DNA of 64,000 nucleotides from Klebsiella pneumoniae (GTDB taxonomy: Bacteria; Verrucomicrobiota; Verrucomicrobiia; Limisphaerales; SXTU01): assembly GCA_943330855.2 (NCBI GenBank), contig CALQJI020000001.1, forward strand, positions 1 to 64,000. Reading direction: 5' to 3'. Position 1 is the stretch's first letter. Each line of letters opens with the position of its first letter. A program made the position numbers and the translations under genes. The notes below the pieces were generated by a model, which made no database searches, was not told the origin of the DNA, and saw only the letters and a list, made by a program, of their open reading frames with translations. Below, in pieces: positions 40,755 to 50,320 of the stretch.

Positions 40755-43700
40755 ATGCAAACGAAGTTCGCGGTCTTCCTTCTGGCGTTCGCTTCATTAG
40801 CCAGCGCAACGGCCGGTTCCCTCCGCACCCGCGATGGCAAGTTCCTCGAAGGCACGGTCCAGCTCGACGCGCCCAGCGGCGTCAAAATCACTCTCGCCAA
40901 CGGCGCGCAGCAGAAGTTCACCCTCGCCAATCTCGACCACGCCTCGTTCACCAGCGGCGCGACCACCACGCTCCCGCCCGAAGTCGCCGCGCTGATGAAG
41001 GCCCGCGGCAACGGCCTCCTCGGCACCTACTACGAGCGCGTGGACCTCAGCGGGCGGGCCATCCACCGCCTCGACGAGACGGTCAACTTCGACTGGGAGA
41101 TGGGCGAACCCATCGCCGGCGTGCAGAAGGATTACTTCAGCGCGCGCTGGGCCGGGCAGCTCGAAGCCCCCGTCTCCGGCAAGTTCACCTTCCACCTTGA
41201 TGCCGACGACGGCGCGCGGCTTTGGCTCGGCGACAAACTCATCTGCGACGCCTGGCGCGTGGCCGACAGCGCAGAAATCTCCGGCGACCTCGACCTCACC
41301 GCCGGCCAGCGCTACGACCTCCGCCTCGAATACTACGACAACCTCGGTCCCGCCCGCCTCCGCCTCTCGTGGACCGGCCCCGGCATCCCGAAGAGCCTCA
41401 TCCCGCGTAGCCAGTTCCACGCCGCCATCGGCACGAAACCCGGCGTCGCCGCGCCCACGCAGGGCTTGCTCGCCGCCTACTACCGCCGCACGGAGCTCGA
41501 CAGCAGCAGCGCCCTCACGCGCGTTGACCCGCAGTTGGATTTCAACTGGGGCGAGAACGCGCCGGTGGCCGAGTTGCCCGCCCAGTCGTTCAGCGTCCGG
41601 TGGAGCGGCCAGGTCGCCGCGCAGTTCACCGAGAGCTACACCTTCCACGTCGAGGCCGGCGGCGGCGCGCGCCTGTGGCTCGACGGCCAGCTCATCCTCG
41701 ACCAATGGCGCGACCAGCCCGGCGAGTTCTACAGCACCGTCGTCCCGCTCACCGCCGGGCAGAAATACGACCTCCGCCTCGAACACTTCAGCACGAGCAA
41801 GGAAGCGAAACTCCGCCTCCTCTGGAGCAGCGCCTCGCAAAGGAAAGCCCCCATCGCCGCCGACGCGCTCACGCCGTCACGCGCCGCCGAGTCGAGCGCA
41901 CGCCGGCCCCAGCACGGCCTGCTCGGCGCCTACTTCTCGCGCCCCGACTGCACCGGCGAACTCCTCAAGCGCCTCGACGCGCAGGTGAACTTCGACTGGA
42001 CCGACAAACCCGCCGCGCCCGGTGTGCCCACGGAAAACTTCTCCGTCCGCTGGACCGGCCAAGTGCAGGCCCAGCACACGGAGAACTACACCTTTCACCT
42101 CGAAGCCGACGACGGCGTGCGCGTGTGGCTCGGCGACCGGCAAATCATGGACGAGTGGCGGCAGCAGGCGACCACGCTCGTGAGCCTGCCCACCACACTG
42201 AACGCCGGGCAGTTCTACCCGCTCACCATCGAGTATTTTTCCGCGAAGCCGCCCGCGATGGCGAAGCTCAAGTGGAGCAGTCCCTCCACGCCGCTCGGCA
42301 TCATCCCCGCCAGCCGCCTCTATCCGCCGAACGCCCCCAGCGCGCCCGTCCCCGGGGAGCGCCGCCTCGGACTCGACCGCGGCGTCGTGACGTGGGACGG
42401 TTCGTTCCTCGCCGCGCCGCTCGCCTCGGCGGACGACACCGCGCTGCAATTCGGCGGGGCGCAAAAGGACTTCTCCCTCTCCACCGTCAACGCCGCGCGC
42501 ATCATCTTCCAAAACCTCTCCGCCCAGCGCGCCGCGAAGATTGAGCCGGGCCGCGCCGGCATCCTGTTGGTGAACGGCGACTTCGTGGACGGCGAGTTCA
42601 AGGGCTTCGAGCGCGGCCGCGTGAAGATGAGTTCCGTCCTGTTCGGCCTGAAGTTCTTCGACGCCACCTACGAAGTCGTGGCCGTCTTCCTGCGCGACCC
42701 CGCAGCGGGCGCGCCCACGTTCCGCGTGAAGTCCAGCGACGGCTCGGTGTTGCTCGTGAAGAAGTTTCAGATGACCGCCGAGGGCTTGACGATGGACGAC
42801 GCCACGTTGCGCGGCTACCGCGTGCCGGCGCAGGAACTAATCGAGTTGCGGCAGGGCAGCGGCACGAATCTCTTCTCCACCTCGCTGCACCTTGGCCCGA
42901 CCTCCGTCCACGCCGAGGCCATGAAGATGGACGCCGCCGCCGAGCGCGAGTGGAAAGCCAAGGCCGAGGGCGTCCGCACACTCGTCCTAGCCGAGAACGA
43001 CAAGCGCGCTCGCATGGACGCCGATGAGGAGCGCAAGGCCCGCAGCGAACTCGACGCCGCCACCGAGGCCGACCGCGTGTTGAAAGCCACGCTCGCCAAA
43101 CTCGCCGAGCAACAGGAGTCGCTCACCAAAGCCCGCGCCGAACTCAAGGACGCCGAGGCCAAAGCCGAAGAAGCCCGCGCCGCCGCGAAGAAAGCGTTGG
43201 AAGTCCACGACGCCAAGACCGCCGAGACCGACAAGCTCAAGGCCCAGCACGATAAGCAGAAGGCCGTGTATGCGCAGCGCGCGCAGGAGTTTCTGGCGGC
43301 CACCCAGAAGCGCGACCAGACCCACACCCGGCTGAACGTCGAGTTGGCCGCCGCCGAGGCCGCGCTCGTCGCCGCGCGCCGCCGCGCGGAGCAGGCCAAG
43401 CTCGAGGAGATCACCCGCCTCCGCACCGCCGAGGTCGGGCGCAAGGCCGCCGCCCTCGCCGCCGAGCAGGGCGAAGCCGCGCGGGCCAAGGCCGAGGCCG
43501 CCTGGAAGGCCGCGCAGACCGACCTGGCCAAGGCCGCCACCGCGCGCGACGAGGCGAAGAAGTTGGCGGACGCGGCCACGGCCGAGCTTGCCCGCGCGCA
43601 GAAAACCAGCTCGGACCACAAGCTCGTCGCCGACAAGGCCGCTCTCGAGTCGGCCACCAAAGCGAAGACCGCCGCCGAAGCCCGGACCAGCGCCGACAAA

Positions 43701-45215
43701 CTCGCCGCCAAGGCCGTCACGGACAAAGCCGTCGCCGAGGGCGCGTGGACCCAGGCCAAAACCGCCGCCGACAAGGCCGCCGCCGACCTGGCGAGCGCGT
43801 TGAAGACGAGCACCGACACCAAGCTGGCCGCCGACAAGGCCACCGCTGACTCGGCCAACAAGGCGAAGGCCGCCGCCGAAGCCCGGGCCGGCGCGGACAA
43901 ACTCGCCACCAAATCCGTCGCGGAAAAAGCCGCCGCCGAGGTTGTGTGGACTCAGGCCAAGGCCGCCGCCGACAAGGCCGCGACCGAGCTGGTGCGCACG
44001 TTGCAGACGAGCACCGACAGCAAGCTGGCCGCCGACCAGGCCACCGCTGACTCGGCCACCAAAGCGAAGGCCGCCGCCGAGGCCCGGGCCGGCGTGGACA
44101 AACTCGCCACCAAATCCGTCGCGGAAAAAGCCGCCGCCGAAGCCGCGTGGACGCTGGCCAAATCCGCTGCCGACAAAGCCGCGACCGAGCAGGCAAGTGC
44201 GCTGAAGAAGGCTGCGGACAGCAAACTGGTCGCCGACAAAGCCGCCGCTGACTCGGCCACCAAAGCGAAAACGTCGACCGAGGCCCGGGCCGGCGCGGAC
44301 AAACTCGCCGCCAAAGCCACCGCTGAAAAAACCGCCGCCGAAGCCGCGTGGACGCTGGCCAAGGCCGCCGCCGACAAGGCGGCGACCGAGCTGGCGAGCG
44401 CGTCGAAGACGAGCACCGACACCAAGCTGGCCGCCGACAAGGCTGCCGCTGACTCGGCCACCAAAGCGAAGGCCGCCGTCGAGGCCCGGGCCGGCGCGGA
44501 CAAACTCGCCGCGAAAGCCGCCACGGATAAAACCGCCGCCGAGGCCGCGTGGAATCTGGCCAAGGCCGCTGCCGACAAGACCGCGACCGAGCTGACGAGC
44601 GCGTTGAAGACGGGCACGGACAACAAACTTGCCGCCGACAAGGCGAACGCCGACCTCGCCGCCAAGACCCGCACCGCCGAAGAGGTCCGCGTGAAGCGCG
44701 ACAAGCTTGCGACCGAGGACCGCGCCAAGAAGGGCGAGCTGGACCGGTTGACCGCCGATTCCGCCGTCAAGGCCGCCGCCGCCAAAACCACGCAAGCCGC
44801 CTTCGAGAAGACCGAGCGCGAGATGAAGGAAGCGCGCCTCAAGGCGGAGGAGCAGTTGAAACAAGCCGACGCGAAGGTCGCCGAGACCAAGGGCAGCAAG
44901 GAGAAACAACTCGCTGAGTTGAACGCGAAGGTGACGGAGACGGATGCGTTGCGGAAGGCGTTGGAAAAGGAGAATGCCGACCTCTGGAACCTGATTCAGA
45001 AGTTCGCGGCGGAGCGGAACCAGTTGAAGCTCCAGCAACTCAACGCGGACAGCGCGGTGAGCCGGGTGAACGCAGATGTGGCCTTGCGCAAGCGCACCGT
45101 GCAGAGCGCGGAGACGCTGGTCGCGCAGTCCACCGAGAAGAAGCTGACCAGCGAGAAGCTCTTAGCCGAAGCAAAAGCCGCCCTCGATAAGCGAGCCCGC
45201 GCGCAGTTCAAGTGA
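40755..45215 (+). CDS. giant exported PA14/coiled-coil protein with tandem repeats
   Basis: 1486 residues from ATG 40755, with a signal peptide (about 1-21). Order: an N-terminal strand module (RDGKFLEGTVQL); three PA14 domains (about 86-220, 235-370, 385-515), each with a GLLGTYYER/GLLAAYYRR/GLLGAYFSR opening and HLDADDGARLWL-like core; a module at about 525-725 that reappears in the next gene (LVNGDFVDGEFKGF, KMSSVLFGLKFF); then an approximately 750-residue Ala/Lys/Glu coiled coil with five 67-residue repeats. PA14 domains bind glycans, so a surface fibre or scaffold is inferred. Confidence 0.85.
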   Translation: MQTKFAVFLLAFASLASATAGSLRTRDGKFLEGTVQLDAPSGVKITLANGAQQKFTLANLDHASFTSGATTTLPPEVAALMKARGNGLLGTYYERVDLSGRAIHRLDETVNFDWEMGEPIAGVQKDYFSARWAGQLEAPVSGKFTFHLDADDGARLWLGDKLICDAWRVADSAEISGDLDLTAGQRYDLRLEYYDNLGPARLRLSWTGPGIPKSLIPRSQFHAAIGTKPGVAAPTQGLLAAYYRRTELDSSSALTRVDPQLDFNWGENAPVAELPAQSFSVRWSGQVAAQFTESYTFHVEAGGGARLWLDGQLILDQWRDQPGEFYSTVVPLTAGQKYDLRLEHFSTSKEAKLRLLWSSASQRKAPIAADALTPSRAAESSARRPQHGLLGAYFSRPDCTGELLKRLDAQVNFDWTDKPAAPGVPTENFSVRWTGQVQAQHTENYTFHLEADDGVRVWLGDRQIMDEWRQQATTLVSLPTTLNAGQFYPLTIEYFSAKPPAMAKLKWSSPSTPLGIIPASRLYPPNAPSAPVPGERRLGLDRGVVTWDGSFLAAPLASADDTALQFGGAQKDFSLSTVNAARIIFQNLSAQRAAKIEPGRAGILLVNGDFVDGEFKGFERGRVKMSSVLFGLKFFDATYEVVAVFLRDPAAGAPTFRVKSSDGSVLLVKKFQMTAEGLTMDDATLRGYRVPAQELIELRQGSGTNLFSTSLHLGPTSVHAEAMKMDAAAEREWKAKAEGVRTLVLAENDKRARMDADEERKARSELDAATEADRVLKATLAKLAEQQESLTKARAELKDAEAKAEEARAAAKKALEVHDAKTAETDKLKAQHDKQKAVYAQRAQEFLAATQKRDQTHTRLNVELAAAEAALVAARRRAEQAKLEEITRLRTAEVGRKAAALAAEQGEAARAKAEAAWKAAQTDLAKAATARDEAKKLADAATAELARAQKTSSDHKLVADKAALESATKAKTAAEARTSADKLAAKAVTDKAVAEGAWTQAKTAADKAAADLASALKTSTDTKLAADKATADSANKAKAAAEARAGADKLATKSVAEKAAAEVVWTQAKAAADKAATELVRTLQTSTDSKLAADQATADSATKAKAAAEARAGVDKLATKSVAEKAAAEAAWTLAKSAADKAATEQASALKKAADSKLVADKAAADSATKAKTSTEARAGADKLAAKATAEKTAAEAAWTLAKAAADKAATELASASKTSTDTKLAADKAAADSATKAKAAVEARAGADKLAAKAATDKTAAEAAWNLAKAAADKTATELTSALKTGTDNKLAADKANADLAAKTRTAEEVRVKRDKLATEDRAKKGELDRLTADSAVKAAAAKTTQAAFEKTEREMKEARLKAEEQLKQADAKVAETKGSKEKQLAELNAKVTETDALRKALEKENADLWNLIQKFAAERNQLKLQQLNADSAVSRVNADVALRKRTVQSAETLVAQSTEKKLTSEKLLAEAKAALDKRARAQFK
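43725..44729 (+). repeat. five-unit 201-bp tandem repeat in the coiled coil
   Basis: Each unit encodes 67 residues opening with K-A/T-A-A-E-x-x-W, with tgg codons at 43746, 43947, 44148, 44349 and 44550 exactly 201 bp apart. Units differ by scattered substitutions and keep frame; a longer, less regular unit precedes them (W at 43503). Confidence 0.85.
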
Positions 45216-45246
45216 GCCGGGCGATGCACGCCGAGCCGCCACCTCC

Positions 45247-45394
45247 GGTAGGGCGAGACTCCGTCGAGCCCCATACCGAGCGCAGCGAGGCGAGCGCAGC
45301 GAGTATCTCTGGTCGCCCTACGCTCAGCCAAGAAACTCGCTTCGCTCGCGCCTCCTGCGTCCGCAGATGGGGTTCGACAGAGTCTCAGCCTACC
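45247..45394. mobile_element. 148-bp MITE-like palindromic element
   Basis: Terminal inverted repeats of 26 bp (45247-45272 and 45369-45394) match at 22 positions, and the interior is also partly palindromic. It occupies the junction between two same-strand genes. There is no coding capacity of its own, so any movement would need a transposase supplied elsewhere; mobility is inferred. Confidence 0.6.
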
Positions 45395-45403
45395 GGGTGG
45401 GCC

Positions 45404-46669
45404 GTGCTCGCTTCGCTCGCGCTTCTGCTCGTCGCGTTCCCCTCCCGCGCCGACACCCTTGCCACACTCGATGGCAAATCCTGCACCGGGAAAATCTCCA
45501 TCGAGGCCGGCGCGTTCGTGATCACGGCGGCGGATGCCTCCGTTCAGCGAGTCCAGTTGGCTGCGGTGCGCACTGTGGTGTTCGACCGAAAAGCTTTCAC
45601 CACCCAGCCCGCCACCTGGACCGCTCAGAGCGTCGGCCCGGTCCCGGCGGAGGGGCACTTCACCCAGTCGAACGGCGTTTTCCACGTCACCGGCGCGGGG
45701 ACGGCCTACCAGGTGGACGACGGCCACTTCTTCGTGCAGCAGTCCGTGGGCGAAACGGCGCAGTTGACCGCGTTCGTGCCGCCGCAGGTTTCCTCGCGGT
45801 TCCAGGACAAGTTCAAGGTCGCTGGCCTCGCCGTGCTCGCGCGGTTCGATGGCAGCGGTCCGGCCTGCCTCCTCCTCTCCGGGGGCAGCAAGACCGGCCT
45901 CACGCGCTGGCGCACCGCCACTGGCAAGGAGACCTCGAAGAGTTTCACAACGGGGTCGCAGGGCATCTGGCTGCGACTGGAACGATGCGCGCAGCAAGTC
46001 ACCGCGTTCACGAGCGAGGACGGCAAGGCGTGGCGGATGGTCGGCAACGAACTGCTCCCGCTCGCCGACGAGGCACACCTCGGGCTGCTGGTGGCAGGCT
46101 TGAAGAAAGGGGTCCCTGTCTCGGTGGCCTTCAGCGGTGTGGACTTGCAGCACGCGGGCACGCCGCCGGTGCCGCTGCCGCAGTTGCGCCTGCGCGACGG
46201 CGGTATTCTGTCCGGCAAGTTTCTCGGCACCGACGGCTCCGTCGTGCGCTGGCAAGCGCTGGGCCGCGAGTGGAACGTGTCACTGGTGAACGTGAGCCGC
46301 CTGCTGCTGCAGCCGCGCGCGGAGACGCAAGTCACGCGCCTCCGCCCCGAGCGCCCCGGCGCGCTGCTGGCAAACGGTGACTTCGTGGACGGCGAACTCC
46401 TCGCGGGCGAACCGGGCCGCCTGCGCATCAGCTCCGTGCTCTTCGGCATCCGCAGCTACTCCGCCGAAGGCTCCGTGCTCGCCGTGCACATCCGCGATGT
46501 GGCCCAAGCCGGTGCGGAGTTTGAGATCCACAGCGCCGATGGCTCGCGTCTGCTGGCGAATCAACTCGAACTGGACGCCGACGGCATCGGCGGTCGTGAG
46601 CGCAACGCCGGGGAATTCCTGCTGCGTGGCGCGGATGTGAGTGAACTTCGCCGGCTAACCGTGCGTTGA
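45404..46669 (+). CDS. exported protein sharing outer modules with the giant PA14 protein
   Basis: 421 residues from a GTG at 45404; an ATG at 45224 would translate straight through the 148-bp palindromic element. The signal segment (LASLALLLVAFPSRA) is followed by a strand module like the neighbour's N-terminus (LATLDGKSCTGKISI), a concanavalin-like/DUF1349-like domain (about 65-250), and a C-terminal module matching the giant protein (LANGDFVDGELLAGE, RISSVLFGIRSY, IHSADGSRLLANQLEL). The shared outer modules suggest a common partner. It lacks a charged n-region, so the original N-terminus may have been altered by the insertion. Confidence 0.75.
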   Translation: MLASLALLLVAFPSRADTLATLDGKSCTGKISIEAGAFVITAADASVQRVQLAAVRTVVFDRKAFTTQPATWTAQSVGPVPAEGHFTQSNGVFHVTGAGTAYQVDDGHFFVQQSVGETAQLTAFVPPQVSSRFQDKFKVAGLAVLARFDGSGPACLLLSGGSKTGLTRWRTATGKETSKSFTTGSQGIWLRLERCAQQVTAFTSEDGKAWRMVGNELLPLADEAHLGLLVAGLKKGVPVSVAFSGVDLQHAGTPPVPLPQLRLRDGGILSGKFLGTDGSVVRWQALGREWNVSLVNVSRLLLQPRAETQVTRLRPERPGALLANGDFVDGELLAGEPGRLRISSVLFGIRSYSAEGSVLAVHIRDVAQAGAEFEIHSADGSRLLANQLELDADGIGGRERNAGEFLLRGADVSELRRLTVR

Positions 46670-46734
46670 GATACGGCGGAGCGCCTTCCGCAATCGTTCC
46701 TGACTTCCCGCCGTCACTGCGGCACGCTCCTCCC

Positions 46735-47310
46735 ATGCGCATCATCAGCGGCACCGCCGCGAACCGACTTCTCAAAGCCCCCAAGGGCCTCGACGTGCGG
46801 CCCACGCCCGACCTCGTGCGGCAGGCGGTCTTCAACAGCCTCGGCGAGCGGGTGCTGGACGCGCGCGTGCTGGAGCTCTTCGGCGGCACGGGCGCGTTGA
46901 GCCTCGAATGCCTGAGCCGCGGCGCGGCGGACGCGGTGTGCGTGGAGCTGTCTTCGCGACACGCGCGGTTCATCGAGCAGAACGTCATTGATGCCAAACT
47001 GCCTCGGGAGAAGTTCCACCTGCGCGTGCAGGACGTGTTCGTCGCGATGCCGCAACTCGTCGCGAACGGCGTAACCTTCGACCTCATCCTGGCCGACCCG
47101 CCCTACGGCGAGAAGAACGTCGGCAAGCGCTCCGATTCCTTCGCCCAGCGCCTGCTCGATGACACGGACGTGCCGAAGCTGCTGGCGCCCGGCGGCCTCT
47201 TCATCCTCGGCCACGCGAAGCGCGACACGCTGGAAGTGCCGGCGGTCTGGGAGGAACGCAAGGTGATGAAGCACGGCGACTCGTGGATGCGCTTCCTGCG
47301 CCAAGCGTAG
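46735..47310 (+). CDS. rsmD: 16S rRNA (guanine(966)-N2)-methyltransferase
   Basis: 191 residues from ATG 46735. Landmarks: MRIISGTAANRLLKAPKG, TPDLVRQAVFNSLGE, LELFGGTGALSLECLSRGA (SAM motif I) and the catalytic DPPYGEKN. RsmD methylates G966 of 16S rRNA. Family fit is close across the whole length. Confidence 0.93.
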   Translation: MRIISGTAANRLLKAPKGLDVRPTPDLVRQAVFNSLGERVLDARVLELFGGTGALSLECLSRGAADAVCVELSSRHARFIEQNVIDAKLPREKFHLRVQDVFVAMPQLVANGVTFDLILADPPYGEKNVGKRSDSFAQRLLDDTDVPKLLAPGGLFILGHAKRDTLEVPAVWEERKVMKHGDSWMRFLRQA

Positions 47311-47346
47311 CCCGGACATCCGCCTCCACACCCCGGTGGCTACTTG

Positions 47347-48453
47347 CTACGGCGCGCGCAGGTGTGTCTCAAACAGCTTGTAAGCCTTCTCCCGCATCGC
47401 GTCGGGGAAGTCGTGGTCGCAGTCGGGATGCTCGACGAGCAGGTTCGCGGACTTGCCGTGCAGCTTGTAAATCTGCGCGGCGGCGGCCACCACGCGGTCC
47501 ACACTGTCCCACTTGAAGTTCGAGTCCTTCAGCGGCGCGTTGATGAAGCACACGCGCGGCGCGAGCGCAGCGACCATTTCGTGGAAGTCGAAGGGGATTT
47601 CCTCCAGTCGCCCGCGATAACCAGCGAGCTTGAGCATGTAGCGGGTCTGGCACCAACCCTTCTCCGGCTCCCACACCTTCGGATTGCCGCCGTAGTAGTC
47701 GAGATAGGAATCGAGGCCGCAACTGGAGACGATGACCTTGATGCGCTGGTCAAAGACGGCGGTGTAAATCGAATTGTGCCCGCCCAGCGAGTGGCCAATC
47801 GTGCCAAAGCCCGCCTTGGCGTTCACGAAAGGCAGCGACTCCAGCAAGTCGAGTCCGCGCATGTTGTCCCACACGGCCTTGAGCGTGCCGCTCTCCCAAC
47901 CGAGCGCCTTGAGATCGGGTTGGTAGTTTGCCAGCAGCGGATACGCAGGTGCGAGCGTGACGAAGCCGCGTTCCGCCAACTCGGCAGCGTATTGGCGGTT
48001 CGCCTTCCCGCCGAGGCCCACGACGACTTTGTGGCCGATGGTGTTTTCGGTCGGGTGCGGGCAGAGGATGCCGGGGGCTGTCCGCTTCCCGCTCAAGGCG
48101 TCCTTCGGGATGAGCAGATAGGCCGGCACGCGCCCGCCCGGCTCGCTTTGATAAGTGATGAGCCGGCGCACGTAGCTGCCGCAGTCGGTTTCCTCCTCCA
48201 CCTTCACGTCTAGCGCGCAACGTTTTTCGGTTCCGGGCAGCACGCCCATCACGCGCTCCATGCCGCGCACGATTTCCGCGCGGCGATGCTGCCAGTCCTT
48301 CGGTGACTTCACCGGCTGAACGCTGCCAGTCACGTCGCGATAGCTGAGGAGGTTCGTGCGCACCAGCCGGGGCATTCCTGCGGGCGGGAGGTTTTCGGCG
48401 GCAACGAGAGTGAGCGGGAAGAACGCGAGGAGGAGAGCGAGCGAGCGGATCAT
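47347..48453 (-). CDS. exported alpha/beta hydrolase, acetyl-xylan-esterase/dienelactone-hydrolase type
   Basis: 368 residues from ATG 48453, with a signal peptide (about 1-19). The nucleophile elbow is GTIGHSLGGHNSIY. A likely acid-His pair lies in VEHPDCDHDFPD near the end. YQSEPGGRVPAYLLIPKD and RGFVTLAPAYPLL are typical of acetyl-xylan-esterase-like proteins in polysaccharide-degrading verrucomicrobia. It probably removes acyl groups from plant or microbial glycans in the periplasm. It has no direct CAZyme neighbour. Confidence 0.85.
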   Translation of the reverse strand: MIRSLALLLAFFPLTLVAAENLPPAGMPRLVRTNLLSYRDVTGSVQPVKSPKDWQHRRAEIVRGMERVMGVLPGTEKRCALDVKVEEETDCGSYVRRLITYQSEPGGRVPAYLLIPKDALSGKRTAPGILCPHPTENTIGHKVVVGLGGKANRQYAAELAERGFVTLAPAYPLLANYQPDLKALGWESGTLKAVWDNMRGLDLLESLPFVNAKAGFGTIGHSLGGHNSIYTAVFDQRIKVIVSSCGLDSYLDYYGGNPKVWEPEKGWCQTRYMLKLAGYRGRLEEIPFDFHEMVAALAPRVCFINAPLKDSNFKWDSVDRVVAAAAQIYKLHGKSANLLVEHPDCDHDFPDAMREKAYKLFETHLRAP

Positions 48454-48719
48454 GGCGTTTTGTAACGCGAGTCTGGGGAAGAAGGAAAGCTTTGCCCGCG
48501 AACCGGGGCGAATGAAAACGCCGTTCACGGCTCAGTCAGGTCCGGCGAAGCGCAATTCCCATTCGCGTCAATGTGCGTGATTCGCCGGCAACTCGCTTTC
48601 CCAGATGGATGAGCCGCGACGACGAGATATCCAAAAAACTCGGAAACAAATGGAAATTGTTCCACGCCCAAAGCGGCGAGCCCCTGCCCTTCTTGCGTTC
48701 CTTGCGACCAACTCTGATC

Positions 48720-49652
48720 TCACTTGCCCGCGCGATTCTGCATAAACCACTCGTAGGTGCTGCGGATACCGTCGGCGAGCGGGATGCGCGCCTTCCAACC
48801 GAGCGCGTGGATGCGCGTCACGTCCAGAAGCTTGCGCGGCGTGCCGTCGGGCATCGTCGTGTCCCAGACAATCTCGCCAGGATAGCCCACAATCTCGCGC
48901 ATCATCTCCGCGAGTGCGCGGATGCCCACATCCTCCCCCACGCCCACGTTGATGAGCTGGTCGGAAGCGTATCGGTCCATGAGCACGGCACAGCCCTCGG
49001 CGAAATCGTCGGCGTGCAGGAATTCGCGACGCGGCGAACCCGTGCCCCAGAGCTTCACCGTGGGGGAATGCGCCACCTTCGCGTCGTGGAACTTGCGCAT
49101 CAGTGCCGGCAAGACGTGGGAATGTTCCAAGTCGAAGTTGTCATTCGGCCCGTAAAGATTCGTGGGCATCGCGCTGATAAAATCGCGCCCGTATTGGCGG
49201 CAATAGTAGGCGCAGAGCTTGAGGCCGGCGATCTTGGCGAGTGCGTAACCCTCATTCGTCGGTTCGAGCGGGCTGGTGAGCAAGGCGTCTTCGCGCAACG
49301 GCTGCGGGGCGTGCTTGGGATACACGCACGAGCTTCCGAGGAAGAGCAACTTCGCCACACCGAAATCGGCGGCGGCCTCTACGACGTTGTTTTGGATGCG
49401 CAGGTTGTCGAGGAGGAACTCGACTTGAAAGGTGCGGTTGGCGTGGATGCCACCCACTCGCGCGGCGGCAAGCACGACGTGCGTGGGCCGCTCCTGCTGG
49501 AAGAACGCTCGCACGGCGGCGGTGTCCTTCAGTTCCAACTCCGCGTGTGTGCGAGTGATGGTCCGCCAGTCAGGAAGCCGCGCGTAGTGTCGTAGCAACG
49601 CACTCCCCGCCAATCCTCGATGCCCTGCGATATAAATGGATTTGTCAGCCAT
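48720..49652 (-). CDS. fcl: GDP-L-fucose synthase
   Basis: 310 residues from ATG 49652; longer upstream frames are noncoding. The NADP motif is YIAGHRGLAGSALL (GxxGxxG at 10-16). The catalytic Tyr-x3-Lys is Y136-K140 in EGYALAKIAG. GSSCVYPKHAPQPLRED, MPTNLYGPNDNFDLEHSHVLPALM and PRREFLHADDFAEG are classic Fcl segments. It converts GDP-4-keto-6-deoxymannose to GDP-L-fucose for surface glycans. The mannose dehydratase partner (gmd) is not next to it in this window. Confidence 0.95.
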   Translation of the reverse strand: MADKSIYIAGHRGLAGSALLRHYARLPDWRTITRTHAELELKDTAAVRAFFQQERPTHVVLAAARVGGIHANRTFQVEFLLDNLRIQNNVVEAAADFGVAKLLFLGSSCVYPKHAPQPLREDALLTSPLEPTNEGYALAKIAGLKLCAYYCRQYGRDFISAMPTNLYGPNDNFDLEHSHVLPALMRKFHDAKVAHSPTVKLWGTGSPRREFLHADDFAEGCAVLMDRYASDQLINVGVGEDVGIRALAEMMREIVGYPGEIVWDTTMPDGTPRKLLDVTRIHALGWKARIPLADGIRSTYEWFMQNRAGK

Positions 49653-49766
49653 GCTCGTGCGCTGCGGCGACCTCGTGTGAAGGGGAGTTCGCCGGAAAGC
49701 GAGTGTTCTTCTATGTCCCGTCCCCCCGCAAGTAAAGCGCTTTGGAGGGTGTGTGAATTCGAGGCA

Positions 49767-49789
49767 CGAAGGGAGCAAAGGACGCGAAC
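49767..49789. repeat. dispersed TTCGCGTCCTTTGC element (inverted copy)
   Basis: The minus strand reads GTTCGCGTCCTTTGCTCC, sharing a 14-mer with 24531-24556. It lies in a 206-bp intergenic gap. Confidence 0.45.
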
Positions 49790-49858
49790 TCGCCCCAATG
49801 CGTGCTCCCGTTGGTGGCTTTGCCGTAAGTGCCCCACTCACCTACCCGCGCTCTACGC

Positions 49859-50320
49859 CTACGCCTTCGGCTGGGTGAAAGTTCCTTGCTCGCAGGAGTG
49901 CACGAAGCCTTCGGTCTCCCGCTTCAGGTTTTCCCAACGGCGGCGGATGTCCTTGGCTTCCGTTTTGGTAATAGCGTTGTCGCCCGAGGCGGTGGCGATC
50001 ACGCCGAGCATATCGGCAAACTCCTGCACGATCTTGTTGGTCGCCGGGATAAGCTGATAGGGATGCGGCGCGGTGGGCCTGCGGTTGTGGATGAAGAAAC
50101 CGCCGGCGCGCTCGCAAATCCACTGGGGGAGGCGCGGGTCGTGAGTGCTCTGGATGAGCTGTTCGAGGCGGTCGAGTGGGTTGGTGAGGCCGCTGCCAGC
50201 GACGTTCTCAGGCGGCTCGGCCCACTTGTAGATTAAGGAGAGCGACAGGTTAAGATCAGCAGCGATCTGCTTGGCGCTGCCGTCCTTAATGACCTCGCGT
50301 AGAAGCTCATGGGATTGCAT
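49859..50320 (-). CDS. small HTH-like protein, phage CII-type in appearance
   Basis: 153 residues. The N-terminus (HELLREVIKDGSAKQIAADL, then NLSLSLIYKWAEPP) looks like a helix-turn-helix of the phage-regulator kind. The rest (LEQLIQSTHDPRLPQWICER, IVQEFADMLGVIA) has no known function to me. It stands alone between two intergenic gaps. A DNA-binding regulatory role is inferred from the HTH-like segment only; it may be a domesticated phage gene. Confidence 0.6.
   Translation of the reverse strand: MQSHELLREVIKDGSAKQIAADLNLSLSLIYKWAEPPENVAGSGLTNPLDRLEQLIQSTHDPRLPQWICERAGGFFIHNRRPTAPHPYQLIPATNKIVQEFADMLGVIATASGDNAITKTEAKDIRRRWENLKRETEGFVHSCEQGTFTQPKA

Noticed and set aside
45224..45403. 60-residue N-terminal extension of the partner protein
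   Set aside because: Its codons run through the 148-bp palindromic element and would bury the signal peptide.
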